Positions 42,900 through 51,767 of a stretch of DNA of 64,000 nt are shown piece by piece (the stretch's first letter is position 1; each line of letters starts with the position of its first letter). The stretch spans positions 1 through 64,000 of the forward strand of contig CAYQNJ010000001.1 of the NCBI GenBank assembly GCA_964418835.1, in the 5' to 3' direction. A program made the position numbers and the translations under genes. The notes under the pieces were generated by a model. That model was not told the DNA's origin, did not search any database, and saw nothing but the letters and a program-made list of their open reading frames with translations. Source of the stretch: UBA9076 sp964418835. GTDB lineage: Bacteria; Bacillota_I; Bacilli_A; Erysipelotrichales; Erysipelotrichaceae.

Positions 42900-43909
42900 T
42901 GAAAGAATTTGGAAATTTAAAAGATGGTAGAAAATGTTATTTATATGAACTAGAAAATGATAAGTTTATTCTAAAAGTAACAAATTATGGTGCAACACTT
43001 GTTTCTTTTATTGTAAAAGAAAATAATGTTGATGTTGTGCAAGGATTTGATGATGTTAGAGGTTATGTGGAAGATGTACCATATATGGGTGGTAGTATTG
43101 GAAGAGTTTGTAATAGAACAGGTAATGGGAAGTTTAGTTTAAATAACATTGATTACAATGTTACTGTTAATAATGGACCAAATTCATTACATGGTGGTGA
43201 ATTTGGGTTTGATAAACAAATATGGAATATCAAAAAAGAGGATAATAAACTTATTTGTACATTCTTTTCAAAGGATAATGAAGAAGGTTATCCTGGTAAT
43301 TTAAAGGTCAAAGTAACTTATACATTGTTAGATGATGGATTTGGATATGAGTATGAAGGTATTAGTGATAAAGATACAATCTTTTCTATGACAAATCATG
43401 CTTTCTTTAATTTCAATGGTCCTGGTTCAATTAGTGTTTTAGATCATGAAGTGATGTGTGATGTTGATAAAGTTGCTAAAGTAGATAAAGATGGTTTAAC
43501 ACTTAATGAAACATTTGATGTAACTAATACTCCATTTGATTTTAGAAGTTTTAAATCATTAGGAAAAAATATTGAAGATAACAATGAACAAATTATTAAT
43601 GGAAATGGTTATGATCATCATTTTATAGTAAAAGGTGATTCATTTAGAAAAATGGTTACTTGTAAAGCAAACGATATAACAATGAGTGTATATAGTGATT
43701 TACCGGGTTTTCATATGTATTCAGGTAATTTTTTAGATGGAAATGCTAGGGGTAAAGATAATGGTACTTTCCCTAGAAGAAGTGCAGTATGTTTTGAAAC
43801 TCAGTTTTATCCAAATGCTATAAATTATAGTTCTGAAGTTAAACCTATACTTAAAGCAAATGAGATAATGAAACATAGAACAGAGTTTATCTTTAACAGG
43901 GAGGGCTAG
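42899..43909 (+). CDS. galM: Aldose 1-epimerase (galactose mutarotase)
   Basis: GalM interconverts beta- and alpha-galactose so that galactokinase gets its substrate. Typical segments are TNYGATLVSFIVKEN, GGSIGRVCNRTGNGKF, NSLHGGEFGFDKQIW (catalytic His), MTNHAFFNFNG (second His) and CFETQFYPNAIN with the catalytic glutamate. Length 336 is normal. It follows rnc with a one-base overlap and is followed by galK after one base. Confidence 0.95.
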   Translation: MKEFGNLKDGRKCYLYELENDKFILKVTNYGATLVSFIVKENNVDVVQGFDDVRGYVEDVPYMGGSIGRVCNRTGNGKFSLNNIDYNVTVNNGPNSLHGGEFGFDKQIWNIKKEDNKLICTFFSKDNEEGYPGNLKVKVTYTLLDDGFGYEYEGISDKDTIFSMTNHAFFNFNGPGSISVLDHEVMCDVDKVAKVDKDGLTLNETFDVTNTPFDFRSFKSLGKNIEDNNEQIINGNGYDHHFIVKGDSFRKMVTCKANDITMSVYSDLPGFHMYSGNFLDGNARGKDNGTFPRRSAVCFETQFYPNAINYSSEVKPILKANEIMKHRTEFIFNREG

Positions 43910-43910
43910 G

Positions 43911-45185
43911 ATGAAGATAAGTGATATTAAAAAACAACTTTTAGAAGGAAAATTTGATGAGCAATTACAGATGCTTACATGTAAAGAAGATGTAAGTGGA
44001 TCTAAAGAAAGATATACCAAGTTACTTGATAATGCAATGGAGAAATTTGGTGATTTAGATGATGCTCATTTAATATGTGCTCCTGGAAGAACTGAGGTTG
44101 GTGGAAATCACACTGACCATCAACAAGGAAGAGTTTTGGCAGCAAGTGTAAATATGGATATTGCGGCTGTAGTTTGCAAATATGAAGATACAATTGACTA
44201 CATGAGTGAGAATTTTAATACTAATACAATTAATGTTAATGATTTAGAAATTAAACCAGAGGAGAAATTTACTTCAGAATCTTTAATTAGAGGAACTGCA
44301 TTTAAGTTTAAAGAACTGGGTTATAATATTGGTGGTTTTAAAGCTTATAGTCATTCAGATGTATTACAAGGCTCTGGAATTTCTAGTAGTGCAGCGTTTG
44401 AAGTGTTAGTAGGTAATATATTTAATTATTTATATAATGATGGAAAAGTTGATAGAGTTACTATTGCAAAAATTGGTCAATATGCTGAGAATAATTATTT
44501 TATGAAACCTTGTGGATTATTAGATCAAATGGCTTGTTCAGTAGGTGGTTTTGTAACTATTGATTTTAAAGATAAAGAAAATCCAATTGTTGAAGCGATT
44601 GATTTTGATTTTGCACATAGTGATTATGCATTATGTTTAGTAGATACAAAAGGTAGTCATGCTGATTTAAGTGATGAATATGGATTAATGCCTTTTGAAA
44701 TGAAAGAGGTTGCTAAAGTATTTAATAAAGAAGTATTATCTGAAATTACAATGGATGAACTATTAAATAACATAGATAAGGTAAAAGAAGTTTGTTCAGA
44801 TAGAGCTATTTTAAGAGCAATTCATTTCTTGAATGAAACAGATAGAGTATTAGATCAAGTAAAAGCTTTAAAAGAAAATGATTTAGAAACATTTAAGAAA
44901 CTAATTATTGAATCAGGATATTCTTCATATATGTATTTACAAAATGTTTATAAGGCAAATAAAGAAAATATCCAAGAATTGGCTTTAGCATTAGGAGTTA
45001 GTGAACAATTATTAAAGGGTAAAGGCGCATATAGAGTTCATGGTGGTGGTTTAGCAGGAACTATACAAGCTTTTGTTCCAAAAAATATGTTAGATAAATA
45101 TATTAATCAAATTGAAAAAGTGTTTGGAAGCAATTCTTGTCATGTACTTTCTATTAGACCAGTTGGTGGCTATCAAATTATATAA
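43911..45185 (+). CDS. galK: Galactokinase
   Basis: GalK phosphorylates galactose at C1, the first committed Leloir step. The GHMP-kinase substrate motif reads PGRTEVGGNHTDHQQGRVL, a variant of the common GRxNxxGEHxDY. The ATP loop is DVLQGSGISSSAAFEVLVG, and the C-terminal GHMP motif is YRVHGGGLAGTIQAFVP. Length 424 is slightly longer than E. coli GalK (382), with an N-terminal addition of about 40 residues. GGGAGG precedes it. galT and galE are absent from the window. Confidence 0.94.
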   Translation: MKISDIKKQLLEGKFDEQLQMLTCKEDVSGSKERYTKLLDNAMEKFGDLDDAHLICAPGRTEVGGNHTDHQQGRVLAASVNMDIAAVVCKYEDTIDYMSENFNTNTINVNDLEIKPEEKFTSESLIRGTAFKFKELGYNIGGFKAYSHSDVLQGSGISSSAAFEVLVGNIFNYLYNDGKVDRVTIAKIGQYAENNYFMKPCGLLDQMACSVGGFVTIDFKDKENPIVEAIDFDFAHSDYALCLVDTKGSHADLSDEYGLMPFEMKEVAKVFNKEVLSEITMDELLNNIDKVKEVCSDRAILRAIHFLNETDRVLDQVKALKENDLETFKKLIIESGYSSYMYLQNVYKANKENIQELALALGVSEQLLKGKGAYRVHGGGLAGTIQAFVPKNMLDKYINQIEKVFGSNSCHVLSIRPVGGYQII

Positions 45186-45221
45186 ATTTAATGTAATATT
45201 TATATAAGGAATAGGTGTAAT

Positions 45222-46724
45222 ATGATAAAAGAAAATAAAATCTTAATTGGAAAAGCTGAGGAAAAAGAAATATATATTTTACCTCATCAAATGAATAGAC
45301 ACGGATTAATAGCTGGTGCTTCAGGTACTGGTAAAACAATTACTTTAAAAGTTCTTGCTGAGTCTTTAAGTGACTTAGGTGTACCTGTATTTTTAGCTGA
45401 TATCAAGGGTGATTTATCAGGTATGATTAAATCTGGTGATATATCTAAAATACAAGAAAGACTTGATTCAATGGGTATTGAAGGTTTTGAAACAAAAAGA
45501 TATCCAGTGCATTTTTATGATGTATATCAAGAATTTGGTCACCCAGTTAGAGCTACAATTGAGAGTATGGGACCATTGTTATTAAGTAGAATTTTAGATT
45601 TAACAGAAGCTCAATTAGGTGTTTTAAATATTGTATTTAAAGTTGCTGAAGATATGGATTTAGCTTTATATGATTTAAAAGATTTACAAGCAATGACTAG
45701 TTATGTTGGAGAAAAATCTAAAGAACTAACTATTAAATATGGTAATGTTTCTAAACAAAGTGTTGGAGCAATCTTACGACAATTATTAGTTTTAGAACAA
45801 GAAGGTGGAGAACTATTCTTTGGTCAACCTTCAATTGATATTGAAGATTGGTTTTATACAATAGGTAATCAAGGTGTTATGAATGTTCTTGATTGTAGAA
45901 AGCTAGTTCATAAACCAAGTCTATATGCTACATTTATGTTATGGTTATTGACTTGTCTTTACGAGAGGATGCCAGAGGTGGGGGACTTAGATAAACCTAA
46001 AATGGTTTTCTTCTTTGATGAAGCTCATATGTTATTTAACAATGCGCCTAAAAATTTATTAGAAAGAATTATTCAAACTGTTAAGTTAATTAGATCTAAG
46101 GGTGTTGGTATATTCTTCTGTACTCAAAGTCCTACAGATATTCCTAATGAAGTATTGGCTCAACTTTCAAATAGAATACAACATTCTTTAAGAGCATATA
46201 CTCCAAGTGAAATTAAAGCTGTTAAATTGGCTGCGGATTCTTTTAGAGCTAACCCAAACTTTGATACAGCTGAAGTTATAACAAATATGAAAACAGGAAC
46301 TGCATTAGTTTCAGTATTAGATGAAGATGGTGCTCCTACAGTAGTAGAAAAAACTAAAATATTACCTCCATCAAGTATGATGGGTCAAGTAGATGTACTT
46401 GTACAAAAAGATTCAATTAGAAATGGTTCTATGTATGGCAAGTATGAAAAGTCTATTGATAATATAAGTGCTTTTGAAGAAATTGATGATATAAGAGAAG
46501 AAGAAGCGAAACAATTAGAGTTAGATAAACTTGCAAAAGAGCAAGAAAAACTAGATGCAATAAAGGCAAAAGAAGAAGCAAAAGAAGCAGCAAGAAAAGA
46601 AAAACAACAAAAAACATTGTTTGATAGAATTTCAAGAAAAACTATTAATCAATTAGAAAATGCTGCTAGTAGACAATTAGTTAAAACCGCAAGTTCTTTC
46701 TTGAAGAACTTTCTGAAGAAATAA
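45222..46724 (+). CDS. HerA-like ATPase of the DUF853 family
   Basis: The sequence has HRHGLIAGASGTGKT-type Walker A (residues 32-39) with TLKVLAESLSDLGVPVFLADIKGDLSG behind it, Walker B FFFDEAHML near 265, and the sensor-like IFFCTQSPTDIPNEVLAQL, as in HerA/FtsK-related ring ATPases. The C-terminal 75 residues form a lysine/glutamate-rich coiled coil. DUF853 proteins are common yet their biological role is poorly known; no NurA partner is nearby, so a HerA-NurA end-resection role is not supported. It lies 36 bases after galK and may share its transcript. Confidence 0.85.
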   Translation: MIKENKILIGKAEEKEIYILPHQMNRHGLIAGASGTGKTITLKVLAESLSDLGVPVFLADIKGDLSGMIKSGDISKIQERLDSMGIEGFETKRYPVHFYDVYQEFGHPVRATIESMGPLLLSRILDLTEAQLGVLNIVFKVAEDMDLALYDLKDLQAMTSYVGEKSKELTIKYGNVSKQSVGAILRQLLVLEQEGGELFFGQPSIDIEDWFYTIGNQGVMNVLDCRKLVHKPSLYATFMLWLLTCLYERMPEVGDLDKPKMVFFFDEAHMLFNNAPKNLLERIIQTVKLIRSKGVGIFFCTQSPTDIPNEVLAQLSNRIQHSLRAYTPSEIKAVKLAADSFRANPNFDTAEVITNMKTGTALVSVLDEDGAPTVVEKTKILPPSSMMGQVDVLVQKDSIRNGSMYGKYEKSIDNISAFEEIDDIREEEAKQLELDKLAKEQEKLDAIKAKEEAKEAARKEKQQKTLFDRISRKTINQLENAASRQLVKTASSFLKNFLKK

Positions 46725-46734
46725 ACGGGATATG

Positions 46735-46761
46735 AAAAACTGGCTTAATAAGCCAGTTTTT
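46735..46761. terminator. Bidirectional terminator after the HerA-like gene
   Basis: AAAAACTGGCTT and AAGCCAGTTTTT form a 12-bp perfect stem with an AAT loop. It serves the rightward galM-galK-HerA unit and the leftward LacI-family gene. Confidence 0.88.
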
Positions 46762-46764
46762 CTA

Positions 46765-47772
46765 TTATTCATTTATACTTGCACAAGAGTCTCTTATTAC
46801 TAAATCACAAGGTAAAACAATATTTATTGGATGTATCTTTTTTTGTTGGATGAATAGTGATATTAATTGTGCTCCAAATTCTCCAATTTTATTACTAGGA
46901 GCATTTACAGTTGTTAATGGAGGGTTTGTGAATGCAGTTCCTTGATCATTATTATAGCCAATAATTGATAAGTTATCAGGTATTTTAATTCCTGCTTCAG
47001 TAGCAGCTCTCATAGCACCTTGAGCAATCAAATCATTTGCACAAAATATTGCAGTTGGCATTCTATTTGTTTTAAGTAATTCTTGAAGCATAGAATATCC
47101 TGATTCAATTGTAAATTTATCTTCAATAATATACTTTTCATTTAATATATTATGTTGGGTACAGAAATTTCTAAATGATGTAATTCTTTTATCAGGGTAG
47201 TATTCACCATCACTTGTATATTCCTTACCACCTAAATAGCCAATTTTTCTATGTCCAAGAGTCCATAAATAGTCTAATGCATCTTTTAGTGCATTTTCTA
47301 TATCCATGGTTATAGAAGAAACATAAATTTTTGGTAATATCATATCTAAGAATACAATTCTGTCAGATATTTTTCTGAAATCAGCAATTTCTTGCTTAGA
47401 AAATTTACCAATACAAATAATAGCATCTAAGTTTTGTATCTTATTAAAATAGTTGTTTTCATCTCTAAATATTCTAAATATTTGATAATTAATTTTAGTT
47501 AAAAAGTTTTCTGCACCAATTCTAATTGATAGATAGAAGGGGTCTGTAAGTTCTTTATCAATTGTATACCATTGAACAATCCCAACTTTTATATTTTCGT
47601 AAGCATTTTTTCTTTTTACATTCTTTTTAATGTAACCTAAATTTCGTGCTTCATTAAATACTTTATTTTTGGTTGCTTCTGGTACTTTTAGTGTTGAGTC
47701 ATAATTTAATATCCTTGATACTGCAGCAGTTGATATTCCTGTTTTCTTTGCTATATCCTTTAATGTGACCAT
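46765..47772 (-). CDS. LacI/GalR-family transcriptional regulator
   Basis: The N-terminal helix-turn-helix (TLKDIAKKTGISTAAVSRIL, followed by the hinge region) and a periplasmic-binding-protein-like effector domain (LGHRKIGYLGGKEY, PTAIFCANDLIAQGAMRAA, IIGYNNDQGTAFTNPPLTTV) are typical. At 335 residues it is normal. It is divergent from mglBAC and downstream-convergent with galM-galK, so galactose is the likely effector. An inverted repeat covers its own promoter, which suggests autoregulation. Confidence 0.9.
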   Translation of the reverse strand: MVTLKDIAKKTGISTAAVSRILNYDSTLKVPEATKNKVFNEARNLGYIKKNVKRKNAYENIKVGIVQWYTIDKELTDPFYLSIRIGAENFLTKINYQIFRIFRDENNYFNKIQNLDAIICIGKFSKQEIADFRKISDRIVFLDMILPKIYVSSITMDIENALKDALDYLWTLGHRKIGYLGGKEYTSDGEYYPDKRITSFRNFCTQHNILNEKYIIEDKFTIESGYSMLQELLKTNRMPTAIFCANDLIAQGAMRAATEAGIKIPDNLSIIGYNNDQGTAFTNPPLTTVNAPSNKIGEFGAQLISLFIQQKKIHPINIVLPCDLVIRDSCASINE

Positions 47773-47804
47773 GATTTATACTCCCTAATGTCTTATTTAC
47801 TTAT

Positions 47805-47841
47805 AATTTAACATGTAGTAAATAATTGTCAATATTTACTA
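47805..47841 (-). promoter_or_regulatory. LacI-family gene promoter with overlapping inverted repeat
   Basis: On the minus strand TTGACA (complement of 47827-47832), 16 bases, then TAAATT (complement of 47805-47810). The -35 lies exactly in the spacer of a 9-bp inverted repeat, TAGTAAATA at 47816-47824 and TATTTACTA at 47833-47841, so a dimeric regulator there would shut this promoter. Confidence 0.6.
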
Positions 47842-47979
47842 AACAAAAATTTTTAATCATTTTGTTAATAAAACGATAAATATTACAATAAAGACATTGA
47901 TTATGAAATTTAGTTATTTTGAAATATTTTTCATATATTTTAAGTTTTATTTAGTAAATCTTTATATTTGTTTAATAAA

Positions 47980-47993
47980 TGTAACCGCTTGTA
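47980..47993 (+). promoter_or_regulatory. LacI-family or cre-like operator before mglB
   Basis: TGTAACCGCTTGTA has the central CG and flanking A/T pattern of LacI/GalR-family operators and partly matches the CcpA cre consensus (three mismatches). It ends at the base before the mglB -35 hexamer. It may be read by the neighbouring regulator or by CcpA. Confidence 0.5.
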
Positions 47994-48022
47994 TTGACAA
48001 AAAGGTTAATAAATTTTAACAT
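47994..48022 (+). promoter_or_regulatory. Sigma-A promoter of mglBAC
   Basis: TTGACA at 47994-47999, 17 bases, TAACAT at 48017-48022. Start near 48029, leaving a leader of about 37 bases with CGGAGG before the ATG. Confidence 0.7.
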
Positions 48023-48065
48023 GAAGATGTATTTAAAATACGCTAAGTAAACGGAGGATAACAAA

Positions 48066-49133
48066 ATGAAAAAACTCTTAGCTCTACTAGCGGCAGGTGC
48101 AATCTTACTAAGTTTAGTAGGATGTAATACAAGTGCACCAGCAGCTACTGAAGAACCTGCAACAGAAGAAACAACAGAAGAAACTACTACAGAAGCTCCA
48201 GCAGGAGAAACTGTAAAAGTTGGTGTTTCAATCTACAAGTTTGATGATAACTTCATGACACTATATCGTGAAGAAATCGACAGCTATTTCGCATCATTAA
48301 ATGATGGAAATACTTACGAAGTAACAATTCAAGATGGTAAAAATGACCAAGCTGAACAAACAAATCAAATCGATGCATTTATTCAACAAGGATATGATGT
48401 TCTAATAATTAACCTTGTACAATCAACTTCAGCAGCAACAGTTATTGACAAATGTGCTGCAGCTGGAATTCCATGCGTATTCATTAACCGTGAACCTGAA
48501 GAAGCTGACATGAATCTATATGATGGTCAAGACTATGAAGGAAAATACACTTATGTTGGAGCTGATGCTAGACAATCAGGTAAATTCCAAGGTGAAATTA
48601 TTGCTGATTTAGAAAACAAAGGCGATTTAAATGGTGATGGCGTTCTACAATATGTAATGATCGTTGGAGACCCAGAAAACGTTGATGCTAAATACAGAAC
48701 TGAATTCTCTATTTCTCAATATGAAGAAAAATCAGGATTAAAAGTTGAAAAACTTGATGAACAACGTGGTGACTGGGACCAAGCAAAAGGTCAAGAAATC
48801 ACAGCTAACGCTTTAGTTAAATTCGGTGAAAAAGTTGAAGTTGTATTCTCAAATAACGACTCAATGGCATTAGGTGCTTCTCAAGCAATCGCTGCTGCAG
48901 GAAGAACTGTTGGAACTGACATTTATTTAGTAGGTGTTGATGCTCTTGAAGAAGCTAAACAACTTGTTAAAGATGGCGCTATGACTGGTACAGTGTTAAA
49001 TGACCATATCGGACAATCTCACACTGCAGTTGATGCAGCTGTTAAAGCAGTTAATGGTGATAAATTAGATAAATACTACTGGGTTGACTATGTTAAAGTA
49101 ACTAGTGCAAACGTAGATGAATTCTTAAAATAA
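48066..49133 (+). CDS. mglB: Galactose/glucose ABC transporter substrate-binding lipoprotein MglB
   Basis: The signal peptide ends in the lipobox LVGC (Cys20), followed by an acidic, threonine-rich linker. The binding domain is the sugar periplasmic-binding-protein fold: VGVSIYKFDDNFM, DALIINLVQ-type DVLIINLVQSTSA, VFINREPE, and a calcium-loop-like DLNGDGVLQYVMIVGD as in E. coli MglB. VVFSNNDSMALGASQAI and YLVGVDALEEA complete the sugar pocket. Length 355. The gene uses more C-ending and CGT codons than its neighbours, consistent with high expression. Confidence 0.93.
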   Translation: MKKLLALLAAGAILLSLVGCNTSAPAATEEPATEETTEETTTEAPAGETVKVGVSIYKFDDNFMTLYREEIDSYFASLNDGNTYEVTIQDGKNDQAEQTNQIDAFIQQGYDVLIINLVQSTSAATVIDKCAAAGIPCVFINREPEEADMNLYDGQDYEGKYTYVGADARQSGKFQGEIIADLENKGDLNGDGVLQYVMIVGDPENVDAKYRTEFSISQYEEKSGLKVEKLDEQRGDWDQAKGQEITANALVKFGEKVEVVFSNNDSMALGASQAIAAAGRTVGTDIYLVGVDALEEAKQLVKDGAMTGTVLNDHIGQSHTAVDAAVKAVNGDKLDKYYWVDYVKVTSANVDEFLK

Positions 49134-49159
49134 TTATTAAAAAATTTTAAAGAAATAAG

Positions 49160-49190
49160 TCAAGTGTGCCTAAAGCACACTTGATTTTCT
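49160..49190 (+). terminator. Intercistronic hairpin between mglB and mglA
   Basis: TCAAGTGTGC (49160-49169) and GCACACTTGA (49175-49184) form a perfect 10-bp stem with a short T tail. It probably limits read-through and protects the mglB message, giving excess binding protein over membrane components. Confidence 0.75.
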
Positions 49191-49213
49191 AAGATAAAGT
49201 ACAGGGGGTTCAA

Positions 49214-50722
49214 ATGGAAGAATACATTTTACAAATGAAAGATATAAGTAAAAGCTTTCCTGGAGTTAAAGCACTCGATAAAGTACAATTGAATATTAGA
49301 CCTGGAACAGTACATGCTTTAATGGGTGAAAATGGTGCTGGTAAATCTACATTAATGAAGTGTCTCTTTGGAATCTATAGAATGGATGAAGGAGAGGTAA
49401 TATTTAATGGAGAAAAGGTTCATATAACAAATACTGCTGATGCATTGTCTCGTGGTATTGCAATGGTTCAACAAGAACAAACTCCTATATTAGATAGAAG
49501 TATTGCAGAAAATATATTTTTAGGTAGATATCCTACAAAAAAATATGGACCACTAGAAGTAATTGATCATGCTAAATTGTATGCTGAAACTGATAGGTTA
49601 CTAAAAGAAGTAAATATGAATTTCAACTCGAAAGTAAAATTGAGTACACTATCTGTTTCTCAAATGCAATCTGTTGAAATTGCAAAAGCTGTTTCTGCTG
49701 ATGCAAAACTAGTAATAATGGATGAACCTACATCATCATTAACAGAAAATGAAGTAGAAGGATTATTCGATATCATTAATAAATTACGTGATAATGGAGT
49801 ATCGATTATTTATATTTCTCATAAGATGGAAGAAATTTTAAAAATTTCTGACGAAGTAAGTATAATGCGTGATGGTACTTATGTTGGGACTTGGCCATCA
49901 AACGAATTGACTACTGATTTAATTATTAAAAGAATGGTTGGTAGAGAATTAACTAACAGATTCCCTCCAAGAGAAAATATTCCTGGAGAAGTGGTTCTTG
50001 AAATTGATAATTTTACTTCAATTGATCCAAAATCGTTTAAAGATGTTTCATTTAATTTAAGAAAAGGTGAAATACTTGGAATTGGTGGATTAGTTGGTGC
50101 TCAAAGAACTGAACTTATGGAAGCAATTTTTGGAGTTAGACATATTACTCATGGTAAGATTACATATCTTGGACAAGAATTAAAAATAAAACGTCCTAGA
50201 GATGCTATAACAAAAGGAATAGCTTTATTAACAGAGGATAGAAGAGCCACAGGTATATTTGGGGTTTTATCTATTTATGATAATGTTGGTATTGCTTCTT
50301 TAGATAAATACTTAGATTATAAAATAGTTTTAAATAATAAAGCTTTAGAAAAAGTTGTTAATGAAAATATTGAAAAAATGAGTATTAAAACTCCAAGTTC
50401 TAAGACTCAAATACAATCATTATCTGGTGGTAATCAACAAAAAGTTATCATAGGTAGATGGTTAGCAAACAACCCTGATATATTAATATTAGATGAACCA
50501 ACTAGGGGTATTGACGTTGGAGCTAAATATGAAATATATTCAATAATTGCTGATTTAGCAAAACAAGGTAAATCAATAATTATGATATCTTCTGAAATGC
50601 CAGAGTTAATAGGTATGAGTGATCGTATCATGGTAATGTGCGAAGGTAAGGTTTCTGGCTTTGTTGATGGAAAAGATGCTACTCAAGAAGTTATTATGAG
50701 TTTAGCAACTAAATTTATGTAA
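49214..50722 (+). CDS. mglA: Galactose ABC transporter ATP-binding protein MglA
   Basis: This is a tandem sugar ATPase with two nucleotide-binding domains. The first has Walker A GENGAGKSTLMKC, signature LSVSQMQSVEIAKA and Walker B LVIMDEPTSSL. The second has a degenerate P-loop (GIGGLVGAQRTELMEAIF), an intact signature LSGGNQQKVIIGRW and ILILDEPTRGIDVGAKYEI, as normal for MglA/RbsA/XylG. Length 502. GGGGG precedes the ATG. Confidence 0.95.
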   Translation: MEEYILQMKDISKSFPGVKALDKVQLNIRPGTVHALMGENGAGKSTLMKCLFGIYRMDEGEVIFNGEKVHITNTADALSRGIAMVQQEQTPILDRSIAENIFLGRYPTKKYGPLEVIDHAKLYAETDRLLKEVNMNFNSKVKLSTLSVSQMQSVEIAKAVSADAKLVIMDEPTSSLTENEVEGLFDIINKLRDNGVSIIYISHKMEEILKISDEVSIMRDGTYVGTWPSNELTTDLIIKRMVGRELTNRFPPRENIPGEVVLEIDNFTSIDPKSFKDVSFNLRKGEILGIGGLVGAQRTELMEAIFGVRHITHGKITYLGQELKIKRPRDAITKGIALLTEDRRATGIFGVLSIYDNVGIASLDKYLDYKIVLNNKALEKVVNENIEKMSIKTPSSKTQIQSLSGGNQQKVIIGRWLANNPDILILDEPTRGIDVGAKYEIYSIIADLAKQGKSIIMISSEMPELIGMSDRIMVMCEGKVSGFVDGKDATQEVIMSLATKFM

Positions 50723-50734
50723 GGGAGATACTAT

Positions 50735-51730
50735 ATGGAAACAAATAAAATAAAGAATTTTTTAGAGAATAATGCAATAATTATCTTGTTATTTGCTTTA
50801 GTAGTTTATGTTGGCTTTACACAAGATGGTTTCTTCTCAATGACTAACTTCTTCAATATAGCTAGTAATGTTTCACCAAGATTCTTAATAGCTTTAGGTG
50901 TTAGTGGTTGTTTAATAACAAAAGGTACAGACTTAAGTGCTGGTAGATTAGTTGGTTTAGGTGGAGTTTTATCTTGTACATTATTACAAAGAGCTGACTA
51001 TGCTGATAAATTTTTCCCTAATTTACCTCAACTTCCAATAATATTAGTATTCTTAGGAGTAATATTATTAACAGGTATATTTGGATTATTAAATGGTGTT
51101 GTAATATCTTATTTCAACGTTCCACCATTTCTTACTACATTAGGTATGCAAACAATTGTTTATGGTATTAACTTAGTATATTCTGGAGCTACTCCATTAG
51201 GAGGTTTAAGAAGAGATTATACTCAAATTGCGACCGCCGGTATTGATTTAGGATTAGGTCAACCAATTAAATTCTTATTAATTATTGCGGTTGTAGTAGG
51301 GGTGTTCTTCTGGTTCTTATATAACAAAACAAGACATGGTAAATACATGTATGCTATTGGTGGTAATGAACATGCTGCGGAAGTATCTGGTGTTAATACA
51401 ACTGCTGCTAAATTAAGAATTTATACTTTAGCAGGTGTTATGTATGGGTTTGCAGGTTTCTTATTAGCTGCTAAATCAGGTGGTGCATCAGTTAACTTAG
51501 GTTTAGGATACGAACTAGAAGCAATTGCAGCTTCAACAATTGGTGGTGTTTCTACTACTGGTGGTATTGGTACAGTTCCTGGAATCTTATTAGGAGTACT
51601 TGTATTTGAATTACTAAAGACTTGTATGCAGTTCTTAGGAATTGATACATCTTGGCAATATATTGTTCAAGGTTTAGTAATTATAATCGCAGTAGCATTA
51701 GATATTAGAAAATATACAGTTAAAAAATAA
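50735..51730 (+). CDS. mglC: Galactose ABC transporter permease MglC
   Basis: The permease belongs to the BPD_transp_2 family, with about ten membrane segments. Visible are GVSGCLITKGTDLSAGRLVGL near the N-terminus, the long GLLNGVVISYFNVPPFLTTLGM, and the ATPase-contact loop GGNEHAAEVSGVNTTAAKLRIYTLAGVMYG split by this motif, then GGVSTTGGIGTVPGILLG. Length 331. It follows mglA after 12 bases and ends just before a terminator. Confidence 0.94.
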   Translation: METNKIKNFLENNAIIILLFALVVYVGFTQDGFFSMTNFFNIASNVSPRFLIALGVSGCLITKGTDLSAGRLVGLGGVLSCTLLQRADYADKFFPNLPQLPIILVFLGVILLTGIFGLLNGVVISYFNVPPFLTTLGMQTIVYGINLVYSGATPLGGLRRDYTQIATAGIDLGLGQPIKFLLIIAVVVGVFFWFLYNKTRHGKYMYAIGGNEHAAEVSGVNTTAAKLRIYTLAGVMYGFAGFLLAAKSGGASVNLGLGYELEAIAASTIGGVSTTGGIGTVPGILLGVLVFELLKTCMQFLGIDTSWQYIVQGLVIIIAVALDIRKYTVKK

Positions 51731-51738
51731 AAAAATGG

Positions 51739-51767
51739 GACTAGCTATTTAGCTAGTCCTTTATTTT
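51739..51767. terminator. Terminator of mglBAC (bidirectional)
   Basis: GGACTAGCTA and TAGCTAGTCC pair as a 10-bp near-complete palindrome followed by TTATTTT, and preceded by an A-run. The stop codon of the minus-strand zinc-ribbon gene lies in it. Confidence 0.85.

Noticed and set aside
45222..46724. HerA-NurA type DNA end-processing or defence (HerA-SIR2-like) system
   Set aside because: No NurA, SIR2, DUF4297 or other nuclease partner is adjacent; neighbours are galactose genes.
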